Shown: positions 1 to 9,559, numbered from the stretch's first letter. The stretch is 64,000 nt of DNA from JAGVPT01 sp963717445 (GCA_963717445.1 OY970334.1:1612001-1676000), one strand, 5' to 3'. The notes: generated by a model from the letters alone, not told the origin. Made by a program: numbers and translations.

Positions 1-708
1 ACCGAGATCGGCTCCGACAATATTCATCGCTCCGTCGTCCGACGGGGTAGGAGTACCGTTTACGACTGCATAGCCGGTATCTTTCGAGTCGCGGCGCATA
101 TCTCCCGCCCATGTCGCACCGATTTCTAACCCTCCAAGAACGGGAACTTTGCCAAGTGTCGTGAACTGCAAGGGATTCACATGCGCCCTCAAGCCCATGA
201 CTCCCAGCCTTGCAAAATCTCCGTAGACGGTTTCCAAACCATACTTGCCGAAATTCAAATCGAATTCGGAACCGAGCCTCCTGTCGTCGTAACTCGGACT
301 GTTATTGTAAAGGTACATGATAAAGCCGTGCCCAAGCTGTGAGTAATCCAACACTCCAATACGCGCGTACACATTGTCCCCCTTCTGTCCCCAGCGCAGA
401 TAGCGGATCATACGTATGTAGTCATACGTCGTCGAATCGAAACCCGTTTTCCGGACCTTGTGGTCAGTGCTGCCGATAAGAAGATTGACATCCAGCCCGA
501 CGCCGAAGTTTCCGAACGCCAGATCCGGGGCAAAACTGACGAGATAGTATTCCTGCCCGTTTATCCAGGTGAGTCCAAGTCCGCCGGTAATCGAATTCGG
601 GTCGGGTTTGCCGGCCATTGTTGCAAGGGATTTTTGCGCTAACGCCGTAGAGGTAAAAAGAGCGAGCGCAACCGTTGCGAGAAAACAATTTTTTATTATT
701 TTTTTCAT
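1..708 (-). CDS. Exported protein, probable outer-membrane or surface protein (C-terminus cut by window)
   Basis: The reading frame is open from an ATG at 708 to the window edge, about 236 codons. It begins with a signal peptide (MKKIIKNCFLATVALALFT, then a cleavage-like STALAQ). The mature part is rich in Gly, Tyr and alternating aromatic/polar stretches, as in beta-strand outer-membrane proteins, for example around LGHGFIMYLYNN and the following RRLGSEFDLNFGKYGL. I do not recognise a named family. The ATG lies one base after the stop of the upstream spmB-like gene, so it is probably the third gene of a spmA-spmB operon and translationally coupled. The C-terminus lies outside the window. Confidence 0.7.
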   Translation of the reverse strand, partial: MKKIIKNCFLATVALALFTSTALAQKSLATMAGKPDPNSITGGLGLTWINGQEYYLVSFAPDLAFGNFGVGLDVNLLIGSTDHKVRKTGFDSTTYDYIRMIRYLRWGQKGDNVYARIGVLDYSQLGHGFIMYLYNNSPSYDDRRLGSEFDLNFGKYGLETVYGDFARLGVMGLRAHVNPLQFTTLGKVPVLGGLEIGATWAGDMRRDSKDTGYAVVNGTPTPSDDGAMNIVGADLG

Positions 709-709
709 T

Positions 710-1258
710 TTATACACCAAAGAATGTTCGACAAATAAATAAAGCACCGAGCATTCCGAAAATGTCGGCGATGATCCCCGCCGGAAGAGCGTGTCGTGTA
801 TTCTTGATACCGACAGCGCCAAAATAAACAGCAAGAACATAGAACGTCGTTTCAGAGCTGCCGTACATGGTTGAAGCAAGAACACCGATAAACGAATCCG
901 GTCCATGCACTTTCATCAATTCTGTCATCAGGCCCATCGAACCGCTTCCCGACAGCGGCCTGAGAATTGCAAGAGGGACTGTCTCGGCGGGCATTCCGAC
1001 AAGATTAGAGACCGGCGAAAGAAGAGCAATCACAACATCCATGGCACCGCTTGCGCGAAAAATCCCTATGCCGACAAGCATCGCGACCAGGTACGGAATG
1101 ATTCTTATTGCAACGTGAAATCCGTCTTTCGCCCCTTCGACAAACACCTCGTAAACCTTCACCTTCTTTACAATTCCCCATCCCAGAAAGACAAAGAACA
1201 TCAACGGTATAGCAGCAACAGAAATAATATTGATAATATTTCGGAATAGTTCAACCAT
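710..1258 (-). CDS. spmB: SpmB-like nucleoside-recognition (Gate) domain membrane protein
   Basis: 182-residue integral membrane protein that starts MVELFRNIINIISVAAIPLM. This matches the usual ~180-residue length of SpmB. The frame is open further upstream, but the ATG at 1258 is preferred because it overlaps the end of the spmA gene by 8 bases (ATGGTTGA), a typical coupled arrangement. Recognisable SpmB-type features are IIPYLVAMLVGIGIFRASGA, the RPLSGSGSMG motif and YGSSETTFYVLAVYFGAVG. In Bacillus, SpmA and SpmB are needed for spore maturation. In this non-sporulating lineage the pair is usually annotated as nucleoside-recognition domain proteins of unknown transport role. Confidence 0.85.
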   Translation of the reverse strand: MVELFRNIINIISVAAIPLMFFVFLGWGIVKKVKVYEVFVEGAKDGFHVAIRIIPYLVAMLVGIGIFRASGAMDVVIALLSPVSNLVGMPAETVPLAILRPLSGSGSMGLMTELMKVHGPDSFIGVLASTMYGSSETTFYVLAVYFGAVGIKNTRHALPAGIIADIFGMLGALFICRTFFGV

Positions 1259-2255
1259 GAGTCGATTCCGGAGGATCATTGTCAACGAGCAAATCTCTCT
1301 TGTAGTGGGGAAGCCGCTCGAGTATTTTGACTGAAACAAGGCCTGCAACCGTCGCACATCCCGCCCCGAAAATTGAAGTTCCAATAATGATGCCCGGTTC
1401 GGCAGAACCCTGCGCCGCCCTGATGGCGATGGCTGTTGCTGGTATTAATGTCAAACCGGCAGTATTAATGACAAGAAATGTGCACATCGCATTCGTTGCT
1501 GTTCCTAATTTCGGATTCAGCTTATTCAATTCTTCCATTGCCTTTAAGCCGAGCGGGGTCGCCGCGTTATTAAGGCCGAGCATATTCGCTGCGATGTTCA
1601 TGAGAATCGCGGCAATCGCTGGGTGGTCGGGAGGGACCTCCGGAAAAAGCCGGGAGGTGAGGGGAGTTAATAGCTTCGTCAATACTTTGAGCAAGCCGGC
1701 TTCTTCGGCTACTTTGACGATACCAAGCCATAGTGCCATCACACCGATAAGCCCGAGCGAAATTGTAACGGCGGTGTCGGCATAATCAAGGGCAGCTTTT
1801 GTGATAGCACGAATTTTCACGTACTCGATTTTTTCGAGAAGGAAGGAAATTTGTGCGGAGGTTTTGTCCTCGGAGAATTTTATAGAATTCACTGTCCCGA
1901 GTAATTTATCGCTGCTGTTCGAATTTTTCGCCATCGCTTTCCAGAACTCCGGTGACGAATCGTCAACAAGAATTGCAATGGAGGTTCTTCCCGATGAAAC
2001 CGTCGTCATCTCAACCGGTTGACGGATCTCCGATGTTGCGGATGTAATTCCGTAGAACTGGTTGAAGGCTTCGGAAGGAATCACCAGTTCTCCATCCCAC
2101 GTTTGCCGCAGCGCCGTCGGTGTTTTTTCGACATGTAATGTCGCGTAAAATGGAATGCCGTTGCGGTATGTGTTCCTTGCCTCATCATTGATATCTTTCC
2201 CCGCACCGACAAGAAGGCCGATGACAATGAGAGACATCCAAATGTAGTTGAGCAT
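1251..2255 (-). CDS. spmA: SpmA-like nucleoside-recognition domain protein with inserted extracytoplasmic segment
   Basis: 334 residues. An N-terminal membrane helix (MLNYIWMSLIVIGLLVGAGKD) is followed by about 110 polar residues (~30-140), then the SpmA core with LGLIGVMALWLGIVKVAEEAG, the NMLGLNNAATPLGLKAMEEL motif and ICR-like transmembrane segments. Bacillus SpmA is about 196 residues, so the polar segment after helix 1 is a large insertion and is probably extracytoplasmic. The 3' end overlaps spmB by 8 bases. The function is unknown; the SpmA/SpmB halves resemble gated transporter modules. Confidence 0.85.
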   Translation of the reverse strand: MLNYIWMSLIVIGLLVGAGKDINDEARNTYRNGIPFYATLHVEKTPTALRQTWDGELVIPSEAFNQFYGITSATSEIRQPVEMTTVSSGRTSIAILVDDSSPEFWKAMAKNSNSSDKLLGTVNSIKFSEDKTSAQISFLLEKIEYVKIRAITKAALDYADTAVTISLGLIGVMALWLGIVKVAEEAGLLKVLTKLLTPLTSRLFPEVPPDHPAIAAILMNIAANMLGLNNAATPLGLKAMEELNKLNPKLGTATNAMCTFLVINTAGLTLIPATAIAIRAAQGSAEPGIIIGTSIFGAGCATVAGLVSVKILERLPHYKRDLLVDNDPPESTHG

Positions 2256-2661
2256 TTGCTACCGGCAGTAGTAAAATGGATAATAGAGGATGAACAATCG
2301 TGCAGGCGGGCTCGTGTGATGCATGGACGCGGCCATTACTCCTCCATTACGAACAGGATACTTCTGCTTCATGCCTGTACCATCATATGACCAGCGATTT
2401 CCATCCAGGAGGCCGCAAACGTATAGAGGTGTCAATAGAAAAACTGAGGCAATATACTTGATTTAGAAAAACGAATCAAGATGATTATACACAAGGTAGT
2501 GCTCAAGTTTGTTAAGGTGACGGTCACCTTACCGATTTATCTTGCCAAATATTCTGGCATAACGTGATTTTGGGGAGTGAGGTGTCCGTCACCTCTCGCT
2601 AGGAAAAAAATTGACAACTACCAAGTACAACACACTGCCCCTTTTGGATAGATGGCAAATG
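2256..2661. other. Intergenic region between spmA and the ROK kinase gene
   Basis: About 400 bases with no supported gene. It should hold the promoter of the leftward spm operon near its left end. Its other recognisable content is the 82-bp repeat at 2514-2595. Confidence 0.6.
2514..2595. repeat. 82-bp repeat with inverted ends (copy A)
   Basis: The left end AAGGTGACGGTCACCTT is an 8+1+8 palindrome. The right end GAGGTGTCCGTCACCTC is its imperfect inverted copy. A diverged copy with the same ends and a similar core (ATTTATC..CCAAATA.TTC.GCATA.CG.GATTT) lies at 5069-5147. Non-coding, possibly a MITE- or REP-like element. Confidence 0.65.
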
Positions 2662-3768
2662 TCACTTTTTATCGAGAGCATGAAGCGCAAACGCATAGGC
2701 GCCGATTGCGACGGCTTCGCTCGTCCCAAGTTTTGAGATACCGACGCCGATACGCCTCAAGGGGTCATACTGCACATTCCTGCTTGTGCCCGGAACTGTA
2801 ATTTCTTTCTTAGCCCCAGCGAGAAAAATATTGCATTCGCCGGTATCTTCGAGATTGTACACGTTGACTTCGAGCCGCGGAAAGCTTTTCCCGCCTGACA
2901 ATTGATATTTGCCGTTCATTTCAGCCACCAGCGCCGATAAGAAAAGTGAATGCGCGCCCGAAAGCCCTCCGCCGATCACTACCAACCCATCGACAAGCGT
3001 CAACGCGTTGGCAAGGGCGTCGCCGACAACTTCGCCCAATTGGCGGTACGCTTCGAGAGCGGCGGCCTTATTCCCAGTCGCCGCGCCGGTGCCAACCTCA
3101 AAAATTTCTTTCGGAGTGGGAGCCTTGTCAAAAGGAATCCCTGTCATGCCGGTATATACCCGCTGCACGGCACGGATACTGGCTCCCTCTTCCGCGTTGA
3201 TTGACGGATCCACTTTGTTCCGCATCAGCCAGATTTCGCCGGCGCCTGAATTATCGCCAATAAACAATTCGCCGTTGCGTACGATGCCGCCGCCGAATCC
3301 GGTCCCTAGCGTTATGCCAAAAAGATTATGAAACCGTTTTGGGCTCTGCGCTTTTTCGAGCAAGCTATTTACGTACGGCAAGAATCCGGCGATGGCTTCG
3401 CCATACGCAAACAAATCACCGTCGTTATTGATAAATACCGGCAGGTGAAATACCTCCTGCAGCATAGGGCCAAGGGCAACTCCGCCCCGAAATGCAGGAA
3501 GATTCCCCAGGTCCCCGATAATACCGGCTGGATAATCCGCCGGTCCTGGAAACGCAAAACTGATCGCGACCGCTTGCGCCGGCAACTGTTTTTTTATCTC
3601 CGTGAACCCGTCGACAATTGTTGCAAGGCATTCGTGAAGGTTGCCGGCATGGGATGGAAAAGTTACGGGGTGGATAATTTCAGCGTTCCCTCGAATAGCG
3701 GAAAATACAAAGTTCGTACCCCCCGCATCCAGCGTCATCACGATCCGCTGTTCATGCTCAAGATTCAT
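2662..3768 (-). CDS. ROK-family sugar kinase (glucokinase/fructokinase-like)
   Basis: 368-residue cytoplasmic kinase. The N-terminal ATP phosphate-binding motif MTLDAGGTNF is followed by the sugar-binding INNDGDLFAYGE region, the glycine-rich GITLGTGFGGGIVRNGE and a C-terminal VVIGGGLSGAH. The ROK cysteine zinc motif is not evident. Length is somewhat above the usual ~300 because of inserts before and after the middle domain. It lies 17 bases downstream of the FucP-like permease gene, suggesting an uptake/phosphorylation pair. Glucose released by the GH130 phosphorylase encoded elsewhere in the window is a plausible substrate, but specificity cannot be read from the sequence. Confidence 0.85.
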   Translation of the reverse strand: MNLEHEQRIVMTLDAGGTNFVFSAIRGNAEIIHPVTFPSHAGNLHECLATIVDGFTEIKKQLPAQAVAISFAFPGPADYPAGIIGDLGNLPAFRGGVALGPMLQEVFHLPVFINNDGDLFAYGEAIAGFLPYVNSLLEKAQSPKRFHNLFGITLGTGFGGGIVRNGELFIGDNSGAGEIWLMRNKVDPSINAEEGASIRAVQRVYTGMTGIPFDKAPTPKEIFEVGTGAATGNKAAALEAYRQLGEVVGDALANALTLVDGLVVIGGGLSGAHSLFLSALVAEMNGKYQLSGGKSFPRLEVNVYNLEDTGECNIFLAGAKKEITVPGTSRNVQYDPLRRIGVGISKLGTSEAVAIGAYAFALHALDKK

Positions 3769-3785
3769 TCTCGTACGCTTTCATT

Positions 3786-4946
3786 TTAGAATGAAGTTTT
3801 AGTTGCAGGTTTCTTTAATGAATTGAAAGCTAAAAATGAAATATACACAAAGATGAGAAGCGGGATGATGAAGCTTACTTCAACCGATGCATCCGCAATG
3901 ACGCCCATCAGCGCCGGAATAATCGCGCCGCCGACAATCGCCATCACCATCAAACCTGAAAGCTCATTGCTTCTCTCCGGCATTGTGTCGATCAGAATCG
4001 AGAAGATCAGCGGAAAAACGTTAGCGAACGCAATACCGGCGATAAATATCGACACGAGAACAATTGATTCTGAAGGCATGAACATCCCGAGAATGGCCGC
4101 AACGCCGACGAGCGCCGTCGACAAAAAGAATTTCTTGGGAGAAAGGTACGTGAGGATGAACGAGCCGGCGAGGCGACCGATTGCCAGTGCCGTCATGAAA
4201 AAACCGATTCCAAGCGTTGCCATCTTTTCGATATCGAGCGAAAACTTCATCTCAAGAAGCCGGGCAATCCACGAATTTAACCCGACCTCCGCCCCGACGT
4301 AAAAAAAGATGCCGAGCACCATCATCAAAACGTACGGCTCTTTCATCAATGCAAAACTGCTCTTGATGCTCGCACCGCTCTTCTTCTCTTCTCCGCTTTC
4401 CTTTTCAACCTTCAGGAAGGAAACGCTCAGCAAAGTCACCGCCACAACGACCGCAAAAATACCAAAGATACTCTGCCATCCGGCGCCTATCGCGACAACG
4501 AGAGGAAGAATGTACGGCGCTGCGTTCGAGCCGATACTTTTGATGAACTGCGCGAAGGTGAGATTCCTCGAAAACATTCCGGGGGCAGAAACGGTCCTCA
4601 TCATTGGGTTGCCGACAACCTGCAATGCGGTGATGCCCAATCCTATAAAAAAAATTGGAATGAGCACATACTCATACCTCGCGATACTTATAGCAGGAAT
4701 TAATTCGCCGAGCAGCACGAGGCCCAGAAAAAGAACGAGGACAAATTTTTGCCCCTTTTTAGCGGCGAGGATGCCGATCGGGACGGAAAAAAGCCCGAAC
4801 GCCAGAAAACCGAAGAACGGCAGCAACCCTGCCACCGCAGGCGAGAGGTTGAATTCCTTCGTGACAAAACCGACCAAGGTTCCGACAGCGTCGCCAAACC
4901 CCATAATAAAGAAGACAAGGAATATCGGGATGGTTTTGAGTTTCAT
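3786..4946 (-). CDS. MFS sugar permease, FucP-like
   Basis: 386 residues with about 12 transmembrane segments, starting MKLKTIPIFLVFFIMGFGDA. The conserved core has GLGITALQVVGNPMMRTV and FAQFIKSIGSNAAPYI, and the C-terminal half has ANVFPLIFSILIDTMPERSNELSGLMVMAIVGGAIIP. These features are typical of the fucose/glucose-galactose:H+ symporter branch of the major facilitator superfamily. The gene immediately precedes the ROK kinase in the same direction, so the substrate is probably a hexose phosphorylated after entry. Substrate identity is inferred only. Confidence 0.85.
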   Translation of the reverse strand: MKLKTIPIFLVFFIMGFGDAVGTLVGFVTKEFNLSPAVAGLLPFFGFLAFGLFSVPIGILAAKKGQKFVLVLFLGLVLLGELIPAISIARYEYVLIPIFFIGLGITALQVVGNPMMRTVSAPGMFSRNLTFAQFIKSIGSNAAPYILPLVVAIGAGWQSIFGIFAVVVAVTLLSVSFLKVEKESGEEKKSGASIKSSFALMKEPYVLMMVLGIFFYVGAEVGLNSWIARLLEMKFSLDIEKMATLGIGFFMTALAIGRLAGSFILTYLSPKKFFLSTALVGVAAILGMFMPSESIVLVSIFIAGIAFANVFPLIFSILIDTMPERSNELSGLMVMAIVGGAIIPALMGVIADASVEVSFIIPLLIFVYISFLAFNSLKKPATKTSF

Positions 4947-5068
4947 GGCATGTGTTTCCTTATGAATGCGTGAATGGATATCAGGCTCTAATCCATAACG
5001 GCATCATAGTGTCGTAACTAGACGGATAAAATGCAAGGGGAAAAAAGGGAGTTGTATCGTTTTAGGGG

Positions 5069-5147
5069 GAGGTCGGATACCTTCCTAATTTATCCGACCA
5101 AATAATTCAGCATACCGCGATTTCCCGGATAAGGTGTCCGTCATCTT
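5069..5147. repeat. Diverged copy B of the 82-bp repeat
   Basis: Ends GAGGTCGGATACCTT and AAGGTGTCCGTCATCTT, with a core aligning to copy A at 2514-2595. It sits in the 276-base gap upstream of the permease gene, so the two copies bracket the kinase/permease pair. Confidence 0.55.
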
Positions 5148-5222
5148 CTGCGCGAGGGATCTTTTGCTTTTGACGGCGCTAAAGAAAGACGTTCACCCTG
5201 TTCTAAATCTTTCGACCATTGT

Positions 5223-7145
5223 TTACGTTAAGTCGAGAACATTCCGGATTTTACTCAACATGTCATTCGGCACGTAGGGCTTTTGGATGAATTCTTTAAC
5301 CCCGGATTTTAGTATTTCCGATTTTTGCACCGGGTCGATGTAGCCGCTGGCGATAACGAATTTTATTGCCGGGTTGATTTCTTTCAATTCTTTGAACGCG
5401 CTGTAGCCGTCGAGTTTCGGCAACCCCATATCGGAAAGAACGAGAGCTATCTCTTTCTTGCGCGCTTTGTAAATTTGTATCGCCTCTTCCCCGTTGGTAG
5501 CGGTGATCACCGTGTATCCTTTCCCTTTAAGAGCCATCTTGGCCAGTTCTCGCAACATTTCCTCATCTTCAACGAGAAGAATAGTCTCTGTTCCTCCCGG
5601 CGTCTCGCCGAGCATCTCTCCTTTGATATGAAACGGTTCGATCTCTTCAACATTCACAGGGAAGTACAACGAAAATGTCGTTCCACGCCCCGGTGTGCTT
5701 GCAACGTCGATGAATCCATAATGCAGCGATATTATTCCAAACGCAACCGCTAGTCCCAGGCCTGTTCCTTTACCCGGTTCTTTAGTTGTGAAAAACGGCT
5801 CGAAAATCTTGAGGCGAGTTTCTTCATCCATTCCGCTGCCGGTATCTGAGACTTCGACAACAACGTAATTACAAATCTTCGCCTTCGGAAATTTCGACTG
5901 GATGCTTGTCCCTTCGACCGTCTGCGTCGAAATAGCGAGTTTGCCCCCCTCCGGCATCGCGTCGCGGGCGTTGACGCAAAGGTTGAGAAGCACCTGGTGG
6001 ATTTGTGTCGAGTCCGCAAGAATCAACGGGAGTTTTTCCTGGAGTTTCATCGACACATCGATAATCTTGGGGAAGGTCTCGCGAAGGAGAGACGCGACTT
6101 CCTTGATGGAATCGTTCAGTTGAATGCGATGCATGATCACATCGCTTTTGCGGGCAAACGTAAGAAGCTGACGAACCAGGGCGGCTCCCCGTTGCGCGGC
6201 TGTTGTTATCGCTTCGATGCTTTGAGATTGTTTTTCAGGATCAAGACCCGATCGTTTAATGAGGGTCGCATGACCGACAATAATTCCGAGGATATTGTTG
6301 AAATCATGAGCGATGCCGCCAGCAAGCGTCCCCAGGCTCTCCAATTTTTGAGCCTGAATCAACTGCTGTTCAAGCAATTGCTGTTTCGTATCGTCGAGCA
6401 AATAACAATTCATTTGCGTAAGAACATTCTGCTCGTCGAATTTTCCTACAATATTTGCGATAACGCGCAGCGGAGTCTTCTTCTTGGTCACCATCTGAAT
6501 ATCGAGATGTTCAATCTGTTTCTGCGACCGGATCGTATCAATCATTCGCTCTCTCTTTTGGGAGTCGTCGTAAAGAAGGTTGAGATTGGTGGCCTTCGCT
6601 TCTTCAACCGAAGAAAATCCAAACAACCGCACATACGCCGGATTGCATTCAAGAACATTGCCTTCCGGAGTCGACACATAGGTGGCAGCTAAATTACTCT
6701 CGAACAGGTTTTGGTATTTTTCCTTCGATTCTATTAAAGCCTTTTCCGCCTGCTTGCGCACTTTTTCTGCCTCTGCTTCGTGCAAAGCCCGGCGTACCGC
6801 CGGAATAAGCCGCCCAAGCCTCCCCTTCAAGACATAATCGGTCGCCCCGCGAACGAGGCTCTCAACGGCTGCATCCTCGCCGATTGTACCGGAAACAAAA
6901 ATGAAGGGGGTCTCCGGACACTTACGAAGAGCGATTTCGAGGGCGGACTTTCCATCGAAGGATGGGAGCGAAAAGTCGGACACAATTAGATCGAATTTCA
7001 TTGTATCAAGAGCATCCACATACTTCTCACGGGTCTGGACCACCTCGACAACACACGGGATATTCGCTTCGTCCAATTTCGCACGAAGCAGTTCGGCGTC
7101 GTTTGCGTTGTCTTCAAGGTGAAGAATTTGTAATTGTTTATCCAT
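5223..7145 (-). CDS. Hybrid histidine kinase, REC-PAS-HisKA-HATPase-REC
   Basis: 640 residues without membrane segments, so cytoplasmic. An N-terminal receiver (about 5-120, ILHLEDNANDAELL, phospho-Asp in LIVSDFSLPSFDG) is followed by a PAS domain (~140-255), a dimerisation/phosphotransfer domain with the H-box LAGGIAHDFNNILGI, an HATPase domain with NARDAMPEGG, DTGSGMD and GTGLGLAV, and a C-terminal receiver with LVLSDMGLPKLDG. It is the last gene of a leftward run RR/kinase. The single-domain response regulator lies 21 bases upstream, so the two probably exchange phosphate. Signal unknown. Confidence 0.92.
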   Translation of the reverse strand: MDKQLQILHLEDNANDAELLRAKLDEANIPCVVEVVQTREKYVDALDTMKFDLIVSDFSLPSFDGKSALEIALRKCPETPFIFVSGTIGEDAAVESLVRGATDYVLKGRLGRLIPAVRRALHEAEAEKVRKQAEKALIESKEKYQNLFESNLAATYVSTPEGNVLECNPAYVRLFGFSSVEEAKATNLNLLYDDSQKRERMIDTIRSQKQIEHLDIQMVTKKKTPLRVIANIVGKFDEQNVLTQMNCYLLDDTKQQLLEQQLIQAQKLESLGTLAGGIAHDFNNILGIIVGHATLIKRSGLDPEKQSQSIEAITTAAQRGAALVRQLLTFARKSDVIMHRIQLNDSIKEVASLLRETFPKIIDVSMKLQEKLPLILADSTQIHQVLLNLCVNARDAMPEGGKLAISTQTVEGTSIQSKFPKAKICNYVVVEVSDTGSGMDEETRLKIFEPFFTTKEPGKGTGLGLAVAFGIISLHYGFIDVASTPGRGTTFSLYFPVNVEEIEPFHIKGEMLGETPGGTETILLVEDEEMLRELAKMALKGKGYTVITATNGEEAIQIYKARKKEIALVLSDMGLPKLDGYSAFKELKEINPAIKFVIASGYIDPVQKSEILKSGVKEFIQKPYVPNDMLSKIRNVLDLT

Positions 7146-7166
7146 AAAACACTCCTTCTTTTTTCC

Positions 7167-7622
7167 TCACTTCATTTTCTTAACGCTATCCTGCGGCGGC
7201 TCGTTAATGATTGCCCAAAAGACGCCGAGTTCTTTGACAGCGTTTAGAAATTCCTGAAAATTCACAGGTTTGACGACATAGGCGTTGACGCCAAGATTAT
7301 AGCTGAGGACCAAATCCTTTTCTTCCCGCGAGGATGTGAGCATCACGACCGGAATAGTTTTCAGGTTTGGGTCGGATTTCACCTGGCGAAGGACCTCAAG
7401 GCCGTCGACTTTCGGCATTTTGAGGTCGAGAAGAATCACGGCAGGATTCCCGTTAGCGCGCATTTGAAACTGCCCCCGCATATACAGATAATCCAGCCCT
7501 TCAGCCCCATCGCGTGTAACGACAACCTCGTTGGCAAGATTATGTTCGTCGAGTGCAGCAAGTGTAAGTTCAACGTCTTTTGGGTTGTCTTCCATCAGTA
7601 AAATGCGTTTCAATCCGTTCAT
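7167..7622 (-). CDS. Single-domain response regulator (CheY-like, Rcp1 type)
   Basis: 151 residues, one receiver domain. Acidic pair in ILLMEDNPKDVE, phospho-Asp in VILLDLKMPKVDG, Thr in VVMLTSSREEKD and Lys in AYVVKPVNF. The length and DGAEGLDYLYMRGQF motif are typical of the Rcp1-like regulators that pair with phytochrome-type kinases. The neighbouring kinase upstream (7682-9559) has exactly that kinase subtype. No output domain, so it probably works in a phosphorelay with the flanking kinases. Confidence 0.92.
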   Translation of the reverse strand: MNGLKRILLMEDNPKDVELTLAALDEHNLANEVVVTRDGAEGLDYLYMRGQFQMRANGNPAVILLDLKMPKVDGLEVLRQVKSDPNLKTIPVVMLTSSREEKDLVLSYNLGVNAYVVKPVNFQEFLNAVKELGVFWAIINEPPQDSVKKMK

Positions 7623-7681
7623 GTGGTTCCCTTTCTAAAATTGTGTGCTCTTCTTTTCTCCGCTCATGGTTCCCGCAGTAA

Positions 7682-9559
7682 TCATTGTTTCATAGTATTC
7701 TCTTGTTGATGATTCGGAAGCGAGAAATAAAATGTCGCTCCCTCGTTCATTTTCCCTTCAGCCCATGTTCTCCCTCCATGCCGTTGAATAATACGCCGCA
7801 CGTTTGCTAAACCGATACCTGTTCCTTCAAACTCATCTGACCGGTGCAGCCGCTGGAAAACGCCGAAAAGTTTATCGACGTATTGCATATCGAACCCAGC
7901 ACCGTTATCGCGCACAAAGAATTCATATTCATCGGGCTTTGTCACACATCCGACGTTGATCTCCGCTTTTTCACAACGACGGGTGTATTTGACCGCATTT
8001 CCGAGAAGGTTTTGAAAAACGAGCCGGAGCATGGTTTCGTCGGCCTCGATCTCCGGCAAAACACCGACATTCCATTTCAGCTCCCTTTCCTGCGTTTCTT
8101 CCTTTAAGCCATCAACAACCCCCTTAACGAGCCGGCCCAGGTTCACTTTGCTCTCACGCATCTCGGTGCGGCCCATGCGCGAGAAAACTAGAAGTTCGTC
8201 GATCAGTATTCCCATTTGTTTGGCAGAGTCAGAAATCGTAGTGAGAAATCTGCGCCCTTTCTCGTCGAGCTTTTCCGATGCATGCTTCAACAAAAGGTCG
8301 GCGAAACCGTCAACATGGCGCAGTGGTGCCCGAAGGTCGTGCGAGACGGAATAACTGAATGCTTCAAGCTCTTTGTTTGCCGCCTCGAGCTGAGCGGTGC
8401 GTTCGACAACGCGCTGCTCCAACTTTTCATTCAGTTGATGGACTTCATCTTCCGCCCGTTTACGATCGGTGATATCCATAGAAAGAATAAAGACTCCTTC
8501 AGGCACCGGTTGAATTCTAAGATCGAACCAGCCTGTGGCGCCGTCAGGAAAAGTAAATTCATTTTCCATGTGAAGGGCAATCCGTTCTTCCAAACATTGC
8601 TTGATAGTAGCAAATACTTTTGTCGTTTCAATGCCGGGCCACATATCCATATATGTGTTGCCCAGCAATTCTTTGTTAGATCGCCGGTTCTGTTTTTCGG
8701 CAGCTTCGTTAATATAAATATAGCGCCAGTCGAAGCCGATAATTTGACAACCCTCCAACATATGGTCTAACGTAGACCTAAAGCGTTCCTCGGCTTTTTG
8801 CAATGTTTCATTTGTACTTCGAAGGCTGGCATCGCGTTGTTCAACCTGACCAAGCATATCGTTGAACGAGTCCACCAGAAGTCCAATCTCATCGTTACTA
8901 AGTTTCTGCGCACGCACGGCATAGTCTCTATGGATGGAGACGCTTCGAGCTGTTTCTGCCAAATCGCGAATCGGCTCTGAAATACTTTTTTGGAAACGAG
9001 TTGAAAGTCCATATGACACAAAAAAGGAAATTACAGCGATGGCGGAGAGAACGACAGCATACAGTTGAAACTTTTCGTTCAACTCGGATAAATCCGTCTT
9101 CAGGTAGACTGTCCCAAGCCATTGGTTTTCTTGAACGATCGGCTTGAATACGGAAAAGTGGCCATTTTCAAACCGTTGACCGTTTTTCTCCGGCGAGCTT
9201 GGAAATATTTTATCCGGGGCGTTGGCGGGATACCTTGCAAAAATATGCCCGTCCTTATCATACAAACACGCGGCTACAATATGGGGATCAATATGAAGAG
9301 CCCTGAGGACATCAGCGGCATCCGAGTCATTTTGCTGCACCATCGCAGCGCTCGAACTGGCGGCGATAATTCCGGCTCGAGTAATCATCGTCCTGGCCAG
9401 ACTTTTACCGCTGGCGACATATTCGGTTGTGAGGAACACTGCGCAGGTCAACACGAGCACTGCGATGCTCGTGCCCATGATGGCAGTCATCAATTTCCGT
9501 TTGATTGACGCTGGTTTACCGGTCATCGCTTCCTTTTGTTCCGAGTCTAGCATTTCCAT
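7682..9559 (-). CDS. Membrane sensor histidine kinase (CHASE8-like-HAMP-PAS-HisKA-HATPase)
   Basis: 625 residues. First membrane helix around 28-50 (MGTSIAVLVLTCAVFLTTEY), a ~120-residue extracytoplasmic sensor resembling CHASE8, second helix ~168-188, HAMP, one PAS domain (~255-375), a coiled linker, HisKA with the H-box FSYSVSHDLRAPLRHVDGF, and HATPase with QNLLGNAVKYT and DNGAGFD. The C-terminal ~230 residues are nearly identical in protein to the broken kinase at 9983-10805, showing recent duplication. It lies upstream of the Rcp1-type regulator (59-base gap) and probably phosphorylates it. Confidence 0.92.
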   Translation of the reverse strand: MEMLDSEQKEAMTGKPASIKRKLMTAIMGTSIAVLVLTCAVFLTTEYVASGKSLARTMITRAGIIAASSSAAMVQQNDSDAADVLRALHIDPHIVAACLYDKDGHIFARYPANAPDKIFPSSPEKNGQRFENGHFSVFKPIVQENQWLGTVYLKTDLSELNEKFQLYAVVLSAIAVISFFVSYGLSTRFQKSISEPIRDLAETARSVSIHRDYAVRAQKLSNDEIGLLVDSFNDMLGQVEQRDASLRSTNETLQKAEERFRSTLDHMLEGCQIIGFDWRYIYINEAAEKQNRRSNKELLGNTYMDMWPGIETTKVFATIKQCLEERIALHMENEFTFPDGATGWFDLRIQPVPEGVFILSMDITDRKRAEDEVHQLNEKLEQRVVERTAQLEAANKELEAFSYSVSHDLRAPLRHVDGFADLLLKHASEKLDEKGRRFLTTISDSAKQMGILIDELLVFSRMGRTEMRESKVNLGRLVKGVVDGLKEETQERELKWNVGVLPEIEADETMLRLVFQNLLGNAVKYTRRCEKAEINVGCVTKPDEYEFFVRDNGAGFDMQYVDKLFGVFQRLHRSDEFEGTGIGLANVRRIIQRHGGRTWAEGKMNEGATFYFSLPNHQQENTMKQ

